From assembly GCA_002633005.1 (NCBI GenBank), contig NMRA01000620.1, positions 20,345-77,519 of the forward strand: a DNA stretch of 57,175 bases, read 5' to 3'. This document shows, one piece after another, positions 12,001-23,191 of the stretch (positions are counted from its first letter, which is position 1; each line of letters begins with the position of its first letter). Both the position numbers and the translations under genes were made by a program. The notes under the pieces were generated by a model. That model was not told the origin of the DNA. It did no database searches and saw only the letters and a program-made list of their open reading frames with translations. Source of the DNA: Phoronis australis (Eukaryota; Phoronida; Phoronidae).

Positions 12001-12375
12001 TAGCGGATTTGCAGCGCAGACGAACTACGCATTGCGCATGTGCGAGTTACTTCCTTCGCGAAGGCTCATGGGATAGCTTGTGGTCAGGCATGTCTTGAGC
12101 AGGCTGGATAGTGTGTGCATTTGGAGTGATTTGCAAACTAAAGCAAATGTTTCATTTTTTGCTTTATAATACCAAGCAAGTCCTCTCTCTCGTTTGTAAA
12201 CACAGCGCAGCTATGATCAGTGACCGAGGGCACGACTGTCGTCATGTTCAGTATTGGGGCTATCGGCGTTGATTTCGAAATCTCCTCCGGTTTCAGACAA
12301 CTTGAGAGTTCTTGGGTTGCTTAACTTTTGTAGCTTTCGCCGTGTATATGCTAGAGACGTTAATTTTAAGAGGAN

Positions 12376-12935
12376 CCGAGGGGTCACTACTCCGAAGTTT
12401 AACTACTCCGAGGGTTCGTTAACTTCGAAAGTTCCTTACTTCGAATGTTCGCAATTCCGAAACCAGAATTCCGACAGTTCATTACTCCGATTGTCTGCTA
12501 ATGAGTGGGAACTAACATTAATAAAGTTTTTTATTTGTGTCCATTTTGTTTCCATTCAAAGGGTGTGCAAGAGTTTAATAGTTATCAAAACATCGATTTC
12601 TATGTTTACAATTGAGCTCTGTTCCAATTACTGCCAATCGTAATTCCAGAATCTAAGTAACGACTCTTTCTAAAGCAAGGACAACATACATTAAGGCGAG
12701 GGTCAGGGCTGAGGCGACCAATGGTAGTTTTAAATTTGATAAGGCTGAATGAGGCTCTCCGATTTTGTGAAAAATGGCAGGGACAAGGTAGCCTACTAAA
12801 TACATTTAGTTTCGGTAAAGCCATGCGCGTGGTTCAGGTGGGTGAGGTTGAGGCGCAGTGGCCCTAAACCTTTCAGTGACACTTTGAAAAGACGCGACCT
12901 TGACACAGATTTGATAAATGTATCATGGTTGACAA
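12376..12935. repeat. second copy of the 0.56-kb duplication
   Basis: Starts immediately after the single N at 12375 and is collinear with 11435-12000 to about 97 percent by eye. It may be a tandem duplication or two alleles laid end to end in the assembly. Confidence 0.85.
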
Positions 12936-13180
12936 TTCATCAATGTTCCCACGTCATATTCTTTTAGAAATGCAAGTACGTACTCATTTCCCGTATTCTT
13001 AAGGCATGTCGGCGATTTTGCATGCGCATGAAATCCAAATAAAGTGTTTTATTACCCGGGCGTTGTTTTCGGTATAGGTACAACACTGAGTGCATCTAAT
13101 AAGCGAAGAGTAGTTTATTTTTGCATGCAAAAGTATATAAATTACACCTGGGTCCAAAATTTAGATATTTTGGGAGTGGG

Positions 13181-13278
13181 TGAACCTCCGGAGTAGTGAA
13201 CCTTCGAAGTAGTGAACCTTTGGAGTAGTGAACCTTCGAAGTAGTGAACCTTCGAAGTAGTGAATCTTCAGAATACTG
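13181..13278 (-). repeat. 18-bp minisatellite, opposite orientation
   Basis: Five to six units of AGTAGTGAACCTTCGAAG. This is the reverse complement of the TTCACTACTCCGAAGG repeat at 1472 and 11435, so copy B carries the repeat in both orientations. Confidence 0.88.
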
Positions 13279-13882
13279 GGCTGTTCCCATATGCAACGAA
13301 GTAAGCAACTTACATGTAAGTAGTACACAAATAAACAATCAGATAAACAAATATGTCAAGACATTCCCCGAATAAACATATTACCGTTCGAGTGTGTAAT
13401 GATGTGTATGGCAAGAGGAAACGCGAGAACGTTCTGTTACTTATCGTGAACCATTTTGGTGAAAGAGTGTCTCTTAATCACGACTAAAATTTCGATTGTG
13501 TTCAACGACCAAAATTGTTCGCCCATAATTACGCTCGTGATCACGACCGAGACTTCGCTCGTGTTTTAAGACCGAAATCCCTATATCCAATAAGAAATTG
13601 GTTTGCAGGCCACGTGGGCTCTAAAGAAGTTTTACGCTCGTATTTTCCGCTCGTAATTTTAGCAAGGCTTAGCATAGTCATTTTCTTTAAGTACGATTTC
13701 ACGAGACCACCACCAATTAAATTAATACACAGGTGATATTGCTTTTGTTATGCAAATGGCTTGTTATTCAAATGTCTTGAACAAAGAGTGAGTGATTTAC
13801 CAACAACATATAGAAATATTATTACATAATCCTCTGAAACGGTTTTGAACCTATGTTATTGCGATGTCATACATGTATGTAT

Positions 13883-13960
13883 ACCAGTGTGACCCGGTGG
13901 GACTCGAAACCACGACCTCGAGAAAGCGAGCAATTATCACACTAGGCCACACTGCCTCCT
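13883..13960 (-). mobile_element. tRNA-derived SINE head
   Basis: On the minus strand the segment begins GGAGGCAGTGTGGCCTAGTG. The A-box-like TGGCCTAGTGTG is followed 32 bases later by the B-box-like GGTTTCGAGTCCCACC, the internal RNA polymerase III promoter layout of a tRNA. Copy A lacks about 90 bp here (compare GCGATGTCATAAG near 2452 with GCGATGTCATACATG at 13861, and the shared ATTGTTAAGAGTAA after it), so this is an insertion. It is too degenerate to be a functional tRNA. No LINE-matching tail is obvious. Confidence 0.65.
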
Positions 13961-14221
13961 CCTATTGTTAAGAGTAAAAGAATGAAACTTTGCCTAAATC
14001 AATGAAAAAGCTTGGTTATTTTAACAAATCATATGAAAGCATCGTCAGACAACATGCCAGATATGTATTTTGGCACAAGATTATGTACTAAAACGAACCA
14101 CTCTCAAGTGCCTGGGATGGTAAAGGCAGCAAGTAAAAACATTTCAGTCAGTCTTTTGTTATTTTTAACCTTTTGCACTTATATACTTTGCACCTGAGAT
14201 TTTACCTTAAGAATTCTTCAT

Positions 14222-14340
14222 AGATGTGAAAAATATGAGCGTGAAATTACGAACGTAAAATTACGAACAAAAATACGAACGTAAAATTTCGGATGTAAAA
14301 CTATGAGCGAAAATTTTGAGTTTAAAATTACGAGCTCACA
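14222..14340. repeat. AAAATTACGAACGT minisatellite
   Basis: Degenerate units of about 15-17 bp such as GTAAAATTACGAAC and GTAAAACTATGAGCG run through this stretch. Copy A shows only two to three recognisable units near 2710-2755. Confidence 0.7.
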
Positions 14341-14548
14341 ACTACTTTGAAGCTGGCAAACCAATTTCTCATTGGATATAACGATTCCGGTGGTAAAATA
14401 CGAGCAAAGTCTCGGTGGTAATGCCAAACACTTTCACTGGTACCGCCGCGATACTTTTTTGGCCACATTACATCCGAATTTGAGCTGCGTTCTTTGCGAG
14501 CAACCGTTAAGGCATCCTGATTTCTGGTATAACAAGCTTCGTCTTATC

Positions 14549-14981
14549 TCTTTGTCACACTGGTCAGGTCGAAACTGAACTACATTTTCTGTTTGAGTGT
14601 CCGTTTTTCTTAGATGCCAGAAACACCTTTTATTGTCAAGTTGAGATTAAATATCCACGATTCCGTGCAGAACGCTGTGAAAGTAAATTAATTACAATCA
14701 TGCAAAAAGATGTCATAAGAAAAACTTCAGTTTACATCAAAAATATTTTTGAAGTAAGGAAAAATTATATTTATTTATGATCACTTTTATCTCGGCCTTC
14801 TCTTTCTGGTCCTCTTGCAATGCGCGTACACTTGTCTTTTCTTCTTTGTATCATTTATCTAAAGTGACTTATAAGCCCCGTGGAGGGCTGGGTGTTCCTA
14901 GTGTTTGTAACGTATTCATTGCTTAAATTCATTTGATCACATGTCACTATAATAAAAAATTACTTTACTTTACTTTTTACT
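14549..14981 (+). pseudogene. 5'-truncated LINE 3' end
   Basis: An open frame to the TGA at 14779-14781 reads SLCHTGQVETELHFLFECPF and onward. The C/H-ELHFLFECP signature is typical of the C-terminal end of CR1/jockey-type and related non-LTR ORF2 proteins (family knowledge). A short 3' untranslated part then ends in a TTACTTTACTTTACTTTTTAC tail, matching the microsatellite tails of such LINEs. Copy A lacks the segment, so it is a truncated insertion into copy B. TATCT/TATCA near the two edges may be a short target duplication. Confidence 0.62.
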
Positions 14982-15013
14982 ATATCAGGTATTTAGAGCT
15001 GAGAGCCTCCTAA

Positions 15014-15345
15014 CTGACCTATCCGCCCCCTTGCGAAATGTCGATTAACAATAACTTTTACAAGGCAACGTGTTGTTTATCGGGTAAAATGGCAACTTTG
15101 GAACGACGGTGTGTCAAAGATGCTGCGCTCTGATTGGTCAGTTAAGCCGTCACTCAATATTCTGGCGATATGTCAATTGACTTATCCCCAGGATTTTGAG
15201 TGAGGCTTACTGATCAATCAGAATGCAGCATTCTTGAAACACCTTCGTTTCCATGCTGCCATTTTACCCGACAAACAACACGTCGCCAGGTAAAATTTAT
15301 TTTTTGTTTGTCGACATTTCGCAAGGGGCGGAACTTGCGATAAGT
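15014..15345. mobile_element. MITE with long terminal inverted repeats
   Basis: Left arm CCGCCCCCTTGCGAAATGTC (from 15023) matches the inverted right arm ending CATTTCGCAAGGGGCGGA (15331). The symmetry continues inward through the ACGTGTTGTTTATCGGGTAAAATGGCA / TGCCATTTTACCCGACAAACAACACGT region for about 100 bp on each side. Outer TGACCTATC and GATAAGTCA may be the true tips. Copy A has no such segment. No coding capacity. Confidence 0.82.
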
Positions 15346-15465
15346 CAATTAAGACGCGTCAAGGGCCTTACCGAGAACTCGACAGTGTCGACGTTTGCAA
15401 AATATCAAAGGTGCACCGTTCTAGAAATTCGAACCAACCGTCGCGTAATGCTGGCTACTTCCTTG

Positions 15466-16049
15466 TTTTAGCTTATTAGTTCATCGAATTTAAAAAAAAA
15501 TCCTTACTTGGTTGTTTTTTTTTTGCCAGCTGAATGTCGCCGTGATGTTTATTTTTAACAAAAATTATCGGTTAAGGCATTTTGAAAATTCGCCATTATG
15601 TACAGGAAGAGCTGTTTACTACAGTTTATGGTCTGATAATTGCACTTAATTGGGTTTTATTCGCACTAGACAATGCGGTCACTCACGATTGTATCCGACT
15701 CCGGCGCCGCGTTCTCTTTGATACTGGTAAAAGCTGCTCAGAGCGGTGAACATTTCTGCATATCTTTAGAAATGCGTGACTTCCTGGTACGCGAATTAGA
15801 GTATCTTTTGGCCAAACAATTTACAAATAAACGTCCCGTGCAATAGCTGTCTCGCTACGAGAAAGGTCTAACCGAAGTCATGCTGTCTCGCGCAATCATA
15901 GATTTCTAGAGTTACTCGACCCGGTTTAGAGAAGTAAACAAGGTATTCTTTAGGGGTAAACAGGTTTACACCTACTCATGCCATTGGTGGTGATACTGGA
16001 TTCAACAGGTAATAGACGGAAATAAAACGATTTGGAATAACCTGGATAC
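15466..16049. other. no recognisable gene
   Basis: Sequence between the right end of copy B and the left end of the TTAAGG element. No coding exon or repeat recognised. Confidence 0.5.
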
Positions 16050-16212
16050 TTAAAGGATATTTTAAACCATACTCACACAAATTTGCTATTTTTACATTAG
16101 TTCACATATGTCAAGCAAAATATCTTATCTTCATTCTCGGGGAACTTCAAATACGAAATATATACCGTGTAGTGAGAAAAAAAGACATTTAGCAGAACCA
16201 CCTTGCAACCTA

Positions 16213-17775
16213 CAGGAAATGCGGCCTGCATGCAGGTAGTTCAGGAATAAAGTAGCCACCTTACCCGAACTAGTGAGTAGTGGAGCCGCTCGACATCACT
16301 TCAACAAGTACGTCTTTCCTGAACCCAGCCTCCCGGTCAGTAACGCTAGGACCTCGCTAAAAAGCAAGGCTTCGCGACATTACATGAGATAATGCCGTGT
16401 AAAATAAATAAAAACACGTGACTGGCTAGGATTTTCGCTAGTTCCTGGCGTTACTGAACGCCAGGTATCAAACGAAAGTACCCGTTTAAACTCGTGCCCA
16501 GAGTCACATGACTTATCTCAGGCTCACCATGCAACGACACATGCACACAGGCACACACACAAACGAACAAAGACAACACCGCATGATGCCACACAACGAG
16601 AGAATACCGTCACGTTCGCAATAAACCCCACGACCGCGTGAAAAATTGTTTGCTGTTTATGCGAGGTCAAAGGTTACGGTGCTGTCACTGTTATCGAATC
16701 TCCCGCCAGGCACTGACAGAACAGCTCGCTGGTTCCCTGCATGTCCGCTAGGTGGTAGTGAACACGCAGGTATCATTAATTTTCCTCGGGAAATGTTTTA
16801 CACCGGCGTTTCTGATTGGCTGGTCGAATTCTCAACAGGTAGCACTTTACGTAAACAAACTGGCATGACTGATGGAGGAAATGTAAGTGCGTTTGTGGTC
16901 TCAGTGTTATACAGACAAATCGGCGCAGCTGAATTCCTATTCAAGAAATGTGAGGTCAAGTTGTGCCTTTTTGGAGTGCATTTTTCTACTGTCGGTGATT
17001 TTTGTTTTCATTGCTGCATTGTATTCAAACCATAGGCGGATTTAGGGGGCCCAGCCCCCCCCCCCCCTTGGCTGCCGCAATTAAAATGAAACAGCAACAG
17101 CGTGAAGCGTGAGGAAATATTGAATTCAGCAATTACGACCGGTAGCGGACGAAGGGGGGCGAGGCTTCAGATCCCAGGCTGCGGCGGGGTGGTGTTCCCG
17201 TTTTTAAATTGTTTTTAGTCCATCAATTGGTTTTCCGAACAGGAGGTCCATATCCCCGGCCCCCGAAACTTTCGGGCCGCCTGTGCACAAACAATAGCGC
17301 TTTGCCCAATTCCCCGAGGCAACATGTTACCCCCCTTATGGTATCCTGGATTCGCGACTGAAAACACTATGAATAACACACCGGTTAAAGCGGTCAGATG
17401 TATGTGCTTCAAGCACGCGGCTATTAAACTGCATTACTGCAGAAACGAAATATTTGCTGTCACAGGACGCCACTGACAAGGCTAAAAACCGTCATAGTAC
17501 GCCATTTTCTTTCTTCGTTGTAAAGCTAACCAATGGCTGCCGAGGTTACAACAACCAGTGATAAAACGCGTGCTACTGAATGATACATGTACCCATGAGT
17601 TCGGACACACAGCGAACCAGCGAGGCAGAACAGCTCCGTATATGTACCCTGAGTTCTTTCATTCACCGAGTCGCCATAACATTGCGTCAACAACATACAT
17701 GTATACATAAGATAGAAAGATGCCGGGAAAAACGAAGACAAAAGGTAGCTGTGATCCTGAGAGAGTTGTGCTGGG
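16213..17775. mobile_element. insertion inside copy 1, unclassified
   Basis: Copy 2 runs directly from ACCACCTTG to GAAATGCTACGAGTC, while here about 1.55 kb intervenes. The insert includes a small MITE (16333-16461), a 129-codon open frame (16646-17035) of no recognised similarity, and a GGCGGATTTAGGGGG/poly-C tract at 17036-17070 resembling a hAT end. Exact borders are approximate. Confidence 0.55.
16333..16461. mobile_element. small MITE, GTCAGTAACGCTAGGA ends
   Basis: The left tip CGGTCAGTAACGCTAGGAC is mirrored by TTCCTGGCGTTACTGAACG. Related copies lie at 38488-38575 (minus) and 39288-39415. All share a GACTTCGCGAGATTACGTGAGATA-like core (here GGCTTCGCGACATTACATGA). Confidence 0.75.
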
Positions 17776-18306
17776 AAGGAATGCTACGAGTCGCTTCACG
17801 CCTCTTTGACGAATACAAGTTGTGAAAAGAGACAAATCCACACCCAAATTACTTAATTCGGGTAATTTGTCATTTTGCTGTTTCGATCTGATGCTTTAAC
17901 CACCGACTCGATTTCTGTTATCCATTTCGTACTTGAGTTTCAGTCAGTCTCCCAGAGCGTGCCATGTCTAATAATGAACAGTTGACCTACTTTAAAGTGG
18001 GCGACAATACACCAGGATGACCCACTTGATGTGTTGGTCCCACCTGTCACCCAGTAGGACTCAATGCATTTGAATTCGACTAAATATGTTTTTGTGATAA
18101 TTAAGTTAATTTCTCACTGCAAATTCAGATGACGCTGTTTCGGGGAATAATTAACCCGAGACCTTGAGAAATTCACCTCTCAAGACTTAATCGGATTTTT
18201 CTCGGCTTCAGCAAATTGACTTAATTTGAACTTAGGAACCTGAGTTCTAGAAAACAGCTGGGTCAATTTCATTGAAACTTTCTTAACCTGATATTTATTC
18301 ATCAAT

Positions 18307-20383
18307 CAGGGCCGTAGCCAGCGGCCGCGGGAGGTAGTTCGAATTTCTAGAAAGATGCAAACGTCGACACTCTAGTTTTCTGTAAGGCGCTTGGCGCAGC
18401 TTAATTATGGGGAGGGAAATCTGTATTCACGACAAGGATGGCTCTAAGTGCTATGTTCCTGAGATAAGACATAATTTGTAATACCAGAAATGAGGATGTC
18501 GTGACGGTTGCTCGCAAACAACAGGAATCAAATTCGGACGTAATGTGATCCAAAAATATAGCCTAACGTTCTCGCGTTACCTCCTGCCAAACTTTCAAAT
18601 CGGGCTTTTTTAAATGAGTGATTACACCTCTGTACATACTGGGACGGAAATATTTAATCGGAGAATGACTTGACGTAATTTTTCATCTGATTGTATTTTT
18701 TTTAAAAATTGTCTACGTCGCTGGAAATGGGAACAGCCCACTATTCCGAAGGTCCACTATTCCAAAGGTTCACCACTTCAAAGGTTCACCACTCCGATGG
18801 TTCACTAACTCCGAAAATGTCTAAAATTTCTGACTCAGGTGTAACTGTGGTACTTTTACGTGCAAAAATAAGCGACACTTCGGTTATTAGATGCAACTAT
18901 ACCGACAACAGTACACCCGGCTAATAAATCACTTTGTTTGGATTTCATGTGCATGTGAAATTGTCCGCATGTCTTACGAATACAGAAAATGAGTACGTAC
19001 TTGCATTCCTAAAAGAATTATGAAGGAGGAATGTTGATGAATTATCAACCATGATACATTCATCAATCCTTTGTCAAGCGCGCATCACTCTCACAGCGCG
19101 ACAGAAAAATGTAGGGCGTTTCAACCTCACCCACCGGAGCTTCTCGCACGGCCGGGTCGAAACTAAATGTAGTTAGTAAGCTACCCTGTCCCTGTCAGTC
19201 TGATCACGAAGTCTCGTTCAGTTTTCTTAAATTTAAAACCGCCGTTGGTCGCCGCATCCTGGACTCGTGCCCTAGATGTTGTCCCTAATTGAAAATGAGT
19301 CTTAGTTAGATTCAAGAATCACGATTGCCAGTGATTGAAACTGAGCTCTTGTAAGCAATGTAAATCAAACTTTTCCGGACTATGAACTCTTGTACACCCT
19401 TTCAAGGTTACTAAATGGACACAAATACTGTACAATACCTTATTCATTTTCAGTTCTGTATCATTAGTAGAAAATCAGAAGAATGAACTGCCGGAGTTCT
19501 GGTTTCTGACATTCGAAGTGGTGAACTTTCGAAGGTAGCGAACCTTCGGAGTATTGAACCCTCGGTCGTTTACATGTAACATTGTAAAGTTTTTCTAATT
19601 GTTGCTCGTATGAAGTCTGCGAGGCTGTGAACCACTGACATTGATTTTACAAGAGAAGACTTTCTTCATTGACCAAAATTTTAATTAGGTGTAGACTTAC
19701 CTAATAATGTGAACATGCGGGGATTTTTCAGTGCAAGAAAAGGCGGTGGTTAAATGTCTGATTTTTGAGAAACGACAGAGTAGTCAGTGAAATTACCGTC
19801 AACGTGTACTGAAACGCACACACGTGTAGAGGCATGCATGTCAATCCACCAATCCACAATCAAAGTGGACACTTAATGATCAAGATATTTGACGATCACT
19901 TTTAATTCGAAATTTGAAAATGTCTGCAATTAATTCATACCATGCTAGAATGTACACCAAAGTAGCCATTTTCTGTTGTTTTGTTTCTTGGTCGATTTTA
20001 AGGCATTCACATCGCATTCTTCTGGGGATCTCACTCGATGCTATAAAGTTTGGGCTAGGCATAGACATCCTTGTTACCCTATGGTGTAGAAACCACGCGA
20101 CTTCAATGCCGATGAATAACATAAAGCCTCGTCTAACCGTCACCTACGCAGTCACCACTCGGGCCGGATACGACCCGATGATTATGTAAAGTGCTTTACA
20201 TCAGAAGCAAATTCAAAATTAATATTGACTTGGTTATGATTGTGGTTAGTAGAACTAGTAGCTACAACAATTTTGTTTTCCATCTAGTAAATCCTATCCT
20301 ATCATATCGGATAGGCTAGGGCTGGACCTTTTCCTCGGAGGGGGTTCGATCAAACCCCCCGAACCCTCCTGGCTACGGGCCTG
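18307..20383 (-). mobile_element. hAT-like element, copy C, inverted
   Basis: Ends CAGGGCCGTAGCCAG (18307-18321) and the inverse of CAGGCCCGTAGCCAG (20369-20383) differ at one base in 15. In reverse it follows copy A and copy B, including the 18-bp minisatellite, the CATGCACATGAAATCC block and the GATGGTTTGATCG/CCCCCC tract. It lies inside TTAAGG-family copy 1. Against copy 2, about 25 bp of target appear to be missing at the insertion, and no 8-bp duplication is visible. The inner inverted-repeat module found in A and B is absent. Confidence 0.8.
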
Positions 20384-20794
20384 TGTAAAGTCCTAGTTTT
20401 TGCGTAACGTAACATAGACGAATACGACTTTTATTTTTTACAAAAATAGCTTACGTTTTGCCAGCTGATTTGTCATAGATATCAAACTATCATACTAATG
20501 GAAACTTCCTAACAGAGTTTTTGAGGCAACTGGTGAAGCTTTCATTTAAAAGAAGTTTCAATAAAATCGAACGAGGGGTTATTTTTCTATCAGTGTAGCT
20601 TTCTTAGACATGAAATTTTGACTTAAAAAGGCATTAACGTTATAATTATTACGGCATATCAATATGAAACATATTTTGTATTCCCTGGTCTTTGTTCTTT
20701 CAGAAAAGATATTCTTTTGCTGCTAGACAAAGTTTAGTTTTTTGATAAACGAGTCAGAATGGAAGCCACAAATTAAGGTTTTAGATAACCTTAA

Positions 20795-22480
20795 ACATAT
20801 TAGATTACCAGCTGGGGAAAAACTTTTGTGGTCTAGTAGTTTTTATACGTTTGGAATTAATTTCTTTGTTGACGTTTCTAAAATATTTGTATGCAATTAC
20901 ACTGAAAACTTCCACGAGACAGAGAAAGAGGTTGGATTTTGGTCCAAAAGACCACTTACAGCCCTAGGAAAAATGTGTGCTATTAAAACTTTTACTATTT
21001 CCCAAATTGTCACATCTGCTCTTAACGTCTCCCATTCGCTAAAAGAGCAGTTTTACAAAAAAATCGAACGTATGGTTCACAAATTTGTTATGGAATACAA
21101 AAAGAACAAAATTGTCTGAAATCTCCTGTGTCAAAATTTCTCTAGAGGTGGATCAAACATGGAACACATTGACTCTTTCATTAAGTCTTTAATATTACGT
21201 GGACAAGGAAACATTTAAAGAATTCTACTTGTAGTTCTGCTTCAAAAGTATTTCTTCTCGAACACTATTTGGATAACAAAGCACACTTCAGTCAGATGGG
21301 AGGTGCTTATTTTAAGTATTTAGGAGGTAGATGTAAATACTTTTTGGTCAGATGTGTTTAATTCACTTATGGCTTACAAATACGCCGCAAGGTTTGGAAA
21401 TTTATCAGCCTTTGTGATTTAATTCTAATATCTTGATTGACCATGAATAAGTTTACATTCGATCCTGGAATGAAAAAGGGGTAATATTTATTTGAGATTT
21501 ATATAATCAGAATGGACTACTCTTATCGTACACTCAATTTTCTACAAAATATGATTTCAAGCCCCCTTCCTTAACCTTTTACAGCTTACAGGAAAGTGTA
21601 AGGCAGTTACTAAAATGCAAAAACATAACCCATTCCCCAGGGGGGCTTCAAAACGTGACACGTGATAAGAAGGGAACTTGTGCTGTTTGCAGGACTTTTT
21701 TGGAGAATTTATATAAAAGGCCAAACTTTTTATCAAAATGGGAAGCTCATTTTGTAATTGAAAAGTCCGAATCTGAGTTGCAAGATATTTTACGTAACAC
21801 CTTTGACTTTAGCCCAGTCAGTGACACACTCTTTAAATTGCTACATATGGGAGTTGTCCGTAGAATAACAAGAACAAACTATTGCTGCAAATAGGAGCCT
21901 GTGATCCCGTAGTATGTAGCTTCTGCCAAGCGAGGTCAGAGGAAATTGTTCATTTGCTCTTCGACTGGTCTTTCGTGAAAACTTTCTGGCAAAACATCGG
22001 GTTTTCTGTTATCCGTAGATAACTCTGCACGCAAAAATGTAGATGCCTTCAATGTTATGTTTGGATTTAGTGGGAAGAAGAGCAAGTTACTTAAGTTGTT
22101 AAATCTTCTTCAGCCGATTGCGGAGCCAGGTACCTTCCATCGCAGTTTTCTAACTTGAGCGCTTGGAATATTTTGAAAACGCATGGTAAATCTTTACAAA
22201 CATACTGCAACACTACTAAAATTATACAAGCAGGTTTCGTGTGTGCGTGTGTGTGCGTGTGCGCGTGCGAGAGTGTGTGTATTTGTATCTTGTATGCTTG
22301 TGTCTGCGTGTCTGTGTGTATGAAGCGTATGAATGTGTCTCAGTGAGCTCTAGATGTACTAGTTAGAAAAGGTGTTAAATGTCTGTAAGGAATTGTTTTT
22401 GTTTAAACAGTTTTGTAATGACTTATCTGTTTATCTTACAAACTATGAAAAATGTAAAATAAATTAATAGTCACCGAGAT
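20795..22480 (+). pseudogene. L1/Tx1-like LINE ORF2 3' part, second copy
   Basis: From 20795 the frame reads on to FWSKRPLTALGKMCAIKTFT, a hallmark of the segment after the reverse transcriptase core in L1/Tx1-type ORF2. A frame break near 21120 is followed by GGSNMEHIDSFIKSLILRG. Around 21655-22010 comes the C-terminal part, with VCSFCQARSEEIVHLLF and KTFWQNIG matching the closing zinc-knuckle-like motif also seen at 3066-4127. Many stops make it non-functional. The tail is AT-rich with AATAAATTAATAG near 22460. It starts exactly where TTAAGG-family copy 1 ends. Confidence 0.78.
22227..22325. repeat. (TG)n-rich microsatellite
   Basis: Imperfect TGTGTGCG run within the 3' region of the LINE relic. 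Confidence 0.85.
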
Positions 22481-23191
22481 GTCAACGTGTTGAGAGTATA
22501 GATTATGTTGAAATTCGCCCAGGGACAAGTTGTAGGAGTTTTATCAAGAAAAATCAAATGACAAAATCAATATTATGTAAAAAGCAAATGCAGAAAAAAC
22601 TGGAAAGTACTACAAGATGCGTTAAGTCAAAGTTTGAGGACACTGACATCGTCTCGTATATTTTGAAAATTGTCCGTGTTTCGTTACGTTCTATTCCCCT
22701 GGACGGTAAAAGCCAAGGATTTTCCAACACCACGACTTGATGTGCTATGACCTTCAATTATACTTAAAAACAAGCTTATTGTGTTGATAAACAAGGCAGT
22801 GGTAGTAAGCGAGTCAGAGCTCACAGTCCCACAAAGGAACGCGAAAGTGAAAGTGAAGTCTAATTTAACTGAAATTCAACCGTTTGTCCCCGTATGAATT
22901 TTTTTGGTGATAGTATTTCACACAAAACACATCTTCGTTACAACTTTTGGTCAACGCCGTTAGCGTCAGGAGCGCTGGTTACCGTGACATAGCTAGATTA
23001 CGTAACCTTATCAGATGAATTACGCAGACAACGGACAATGTAAACATTGGTCTTCCAACTTTGTCGCCTTGCTATTGCTGTCGAACTTATCACGACACTT
23101 CTAAATCCCGACTAGCAGATCAGTGAAATCGGGATACTCAGTCCACAGCACGGGTGCGTAAAGTTCCTGTCCGATCTCCAGAATTCCTGTC
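22481..23191. other. no recognisable gene
   Basis: Between the LINE relic and TTAAGG-family copy 2. I see nothing that I can identify. Confidence 0.5.

Larger units (their letters stand above)
13535..14429. mobile_element. inner inverted-repeat module of copy B
   Basis: The arm ACCGAGACTTCGCTCGTGTT with CCAATAAGAAATTGGTTTG (13546-13605) returns inverted as AACCAATTTCTCATTGGATA with GAGCAAAGTCTCGGTGGTAA (about 14358-14422). It is homologous to 2136-2858 in copy A. It is longer here mainly because of the SINE at about 13883 and an AT-rich minisatellite near 14222. Confidence 0.6.
10747..15465 (+). mobile_element. hAT-like element, copy B, with nested insertions
   Basis: Parallel to copy A from ACCCGGCCAACTTCGCCCGA (10752) to GTGTCGACGTTTGC (about 15385). 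It ends at CTGGCTACTTCCTTG (15451-15465), a mutated form of the family terminus. The outermost left terminus is missing. Relative to copy A it contains an internal duplication with an N at the join, an extra 0.45-kb segment at 13056-13500, a tRNA-like SINE, a truncated LINE (14549-14981) and an inverted-repeat MITE (15014-15345). Copies A and C supply the empty sites for these calls. Confidence 0.7.
16050..20794. mobile_element. TTAAGGTTATC-family element, copy 1, twice interrupted
   Basis: Left end TTAAAGGATATTTTAAA (16050) and right end TTTTAGATAACCTTAA (20779-20794) are mutated forms of the TTAAGGTTATCTCAA / TTGAGATAACCTTAA termini of copy 2 (23192-24641). Shared blocks in order are CATTCTCGGGGAACTTCAAA (16133), GCTACGAGTCGCTTCACGCC (17781), GATAATTAAGTTAA (18097), ATATTTATTCATCAATC (18291) and CCTAGTTTTTGCGTAA (20392). 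Two large insertions break it: about 16213-17775 and 18307-20383. TTAA at both tips could be a piggyBac-type target site or part of the terminus. Confidence 0.75.

Noticed and set aside
13883-13960. A functional tRNA gene
   Set aside because: The stems do not close into a full cloverleaf and the segment is an insertion in a transposon copy, so a SINE is the better call.
16646-17035. 129-codon plus frame, with GGAAAT|GTAAGT resembling a first-exon donor
   Set aside because: No recognisable domain and no downstream exon. It lies wholly inside an insertion within a transposon copy.
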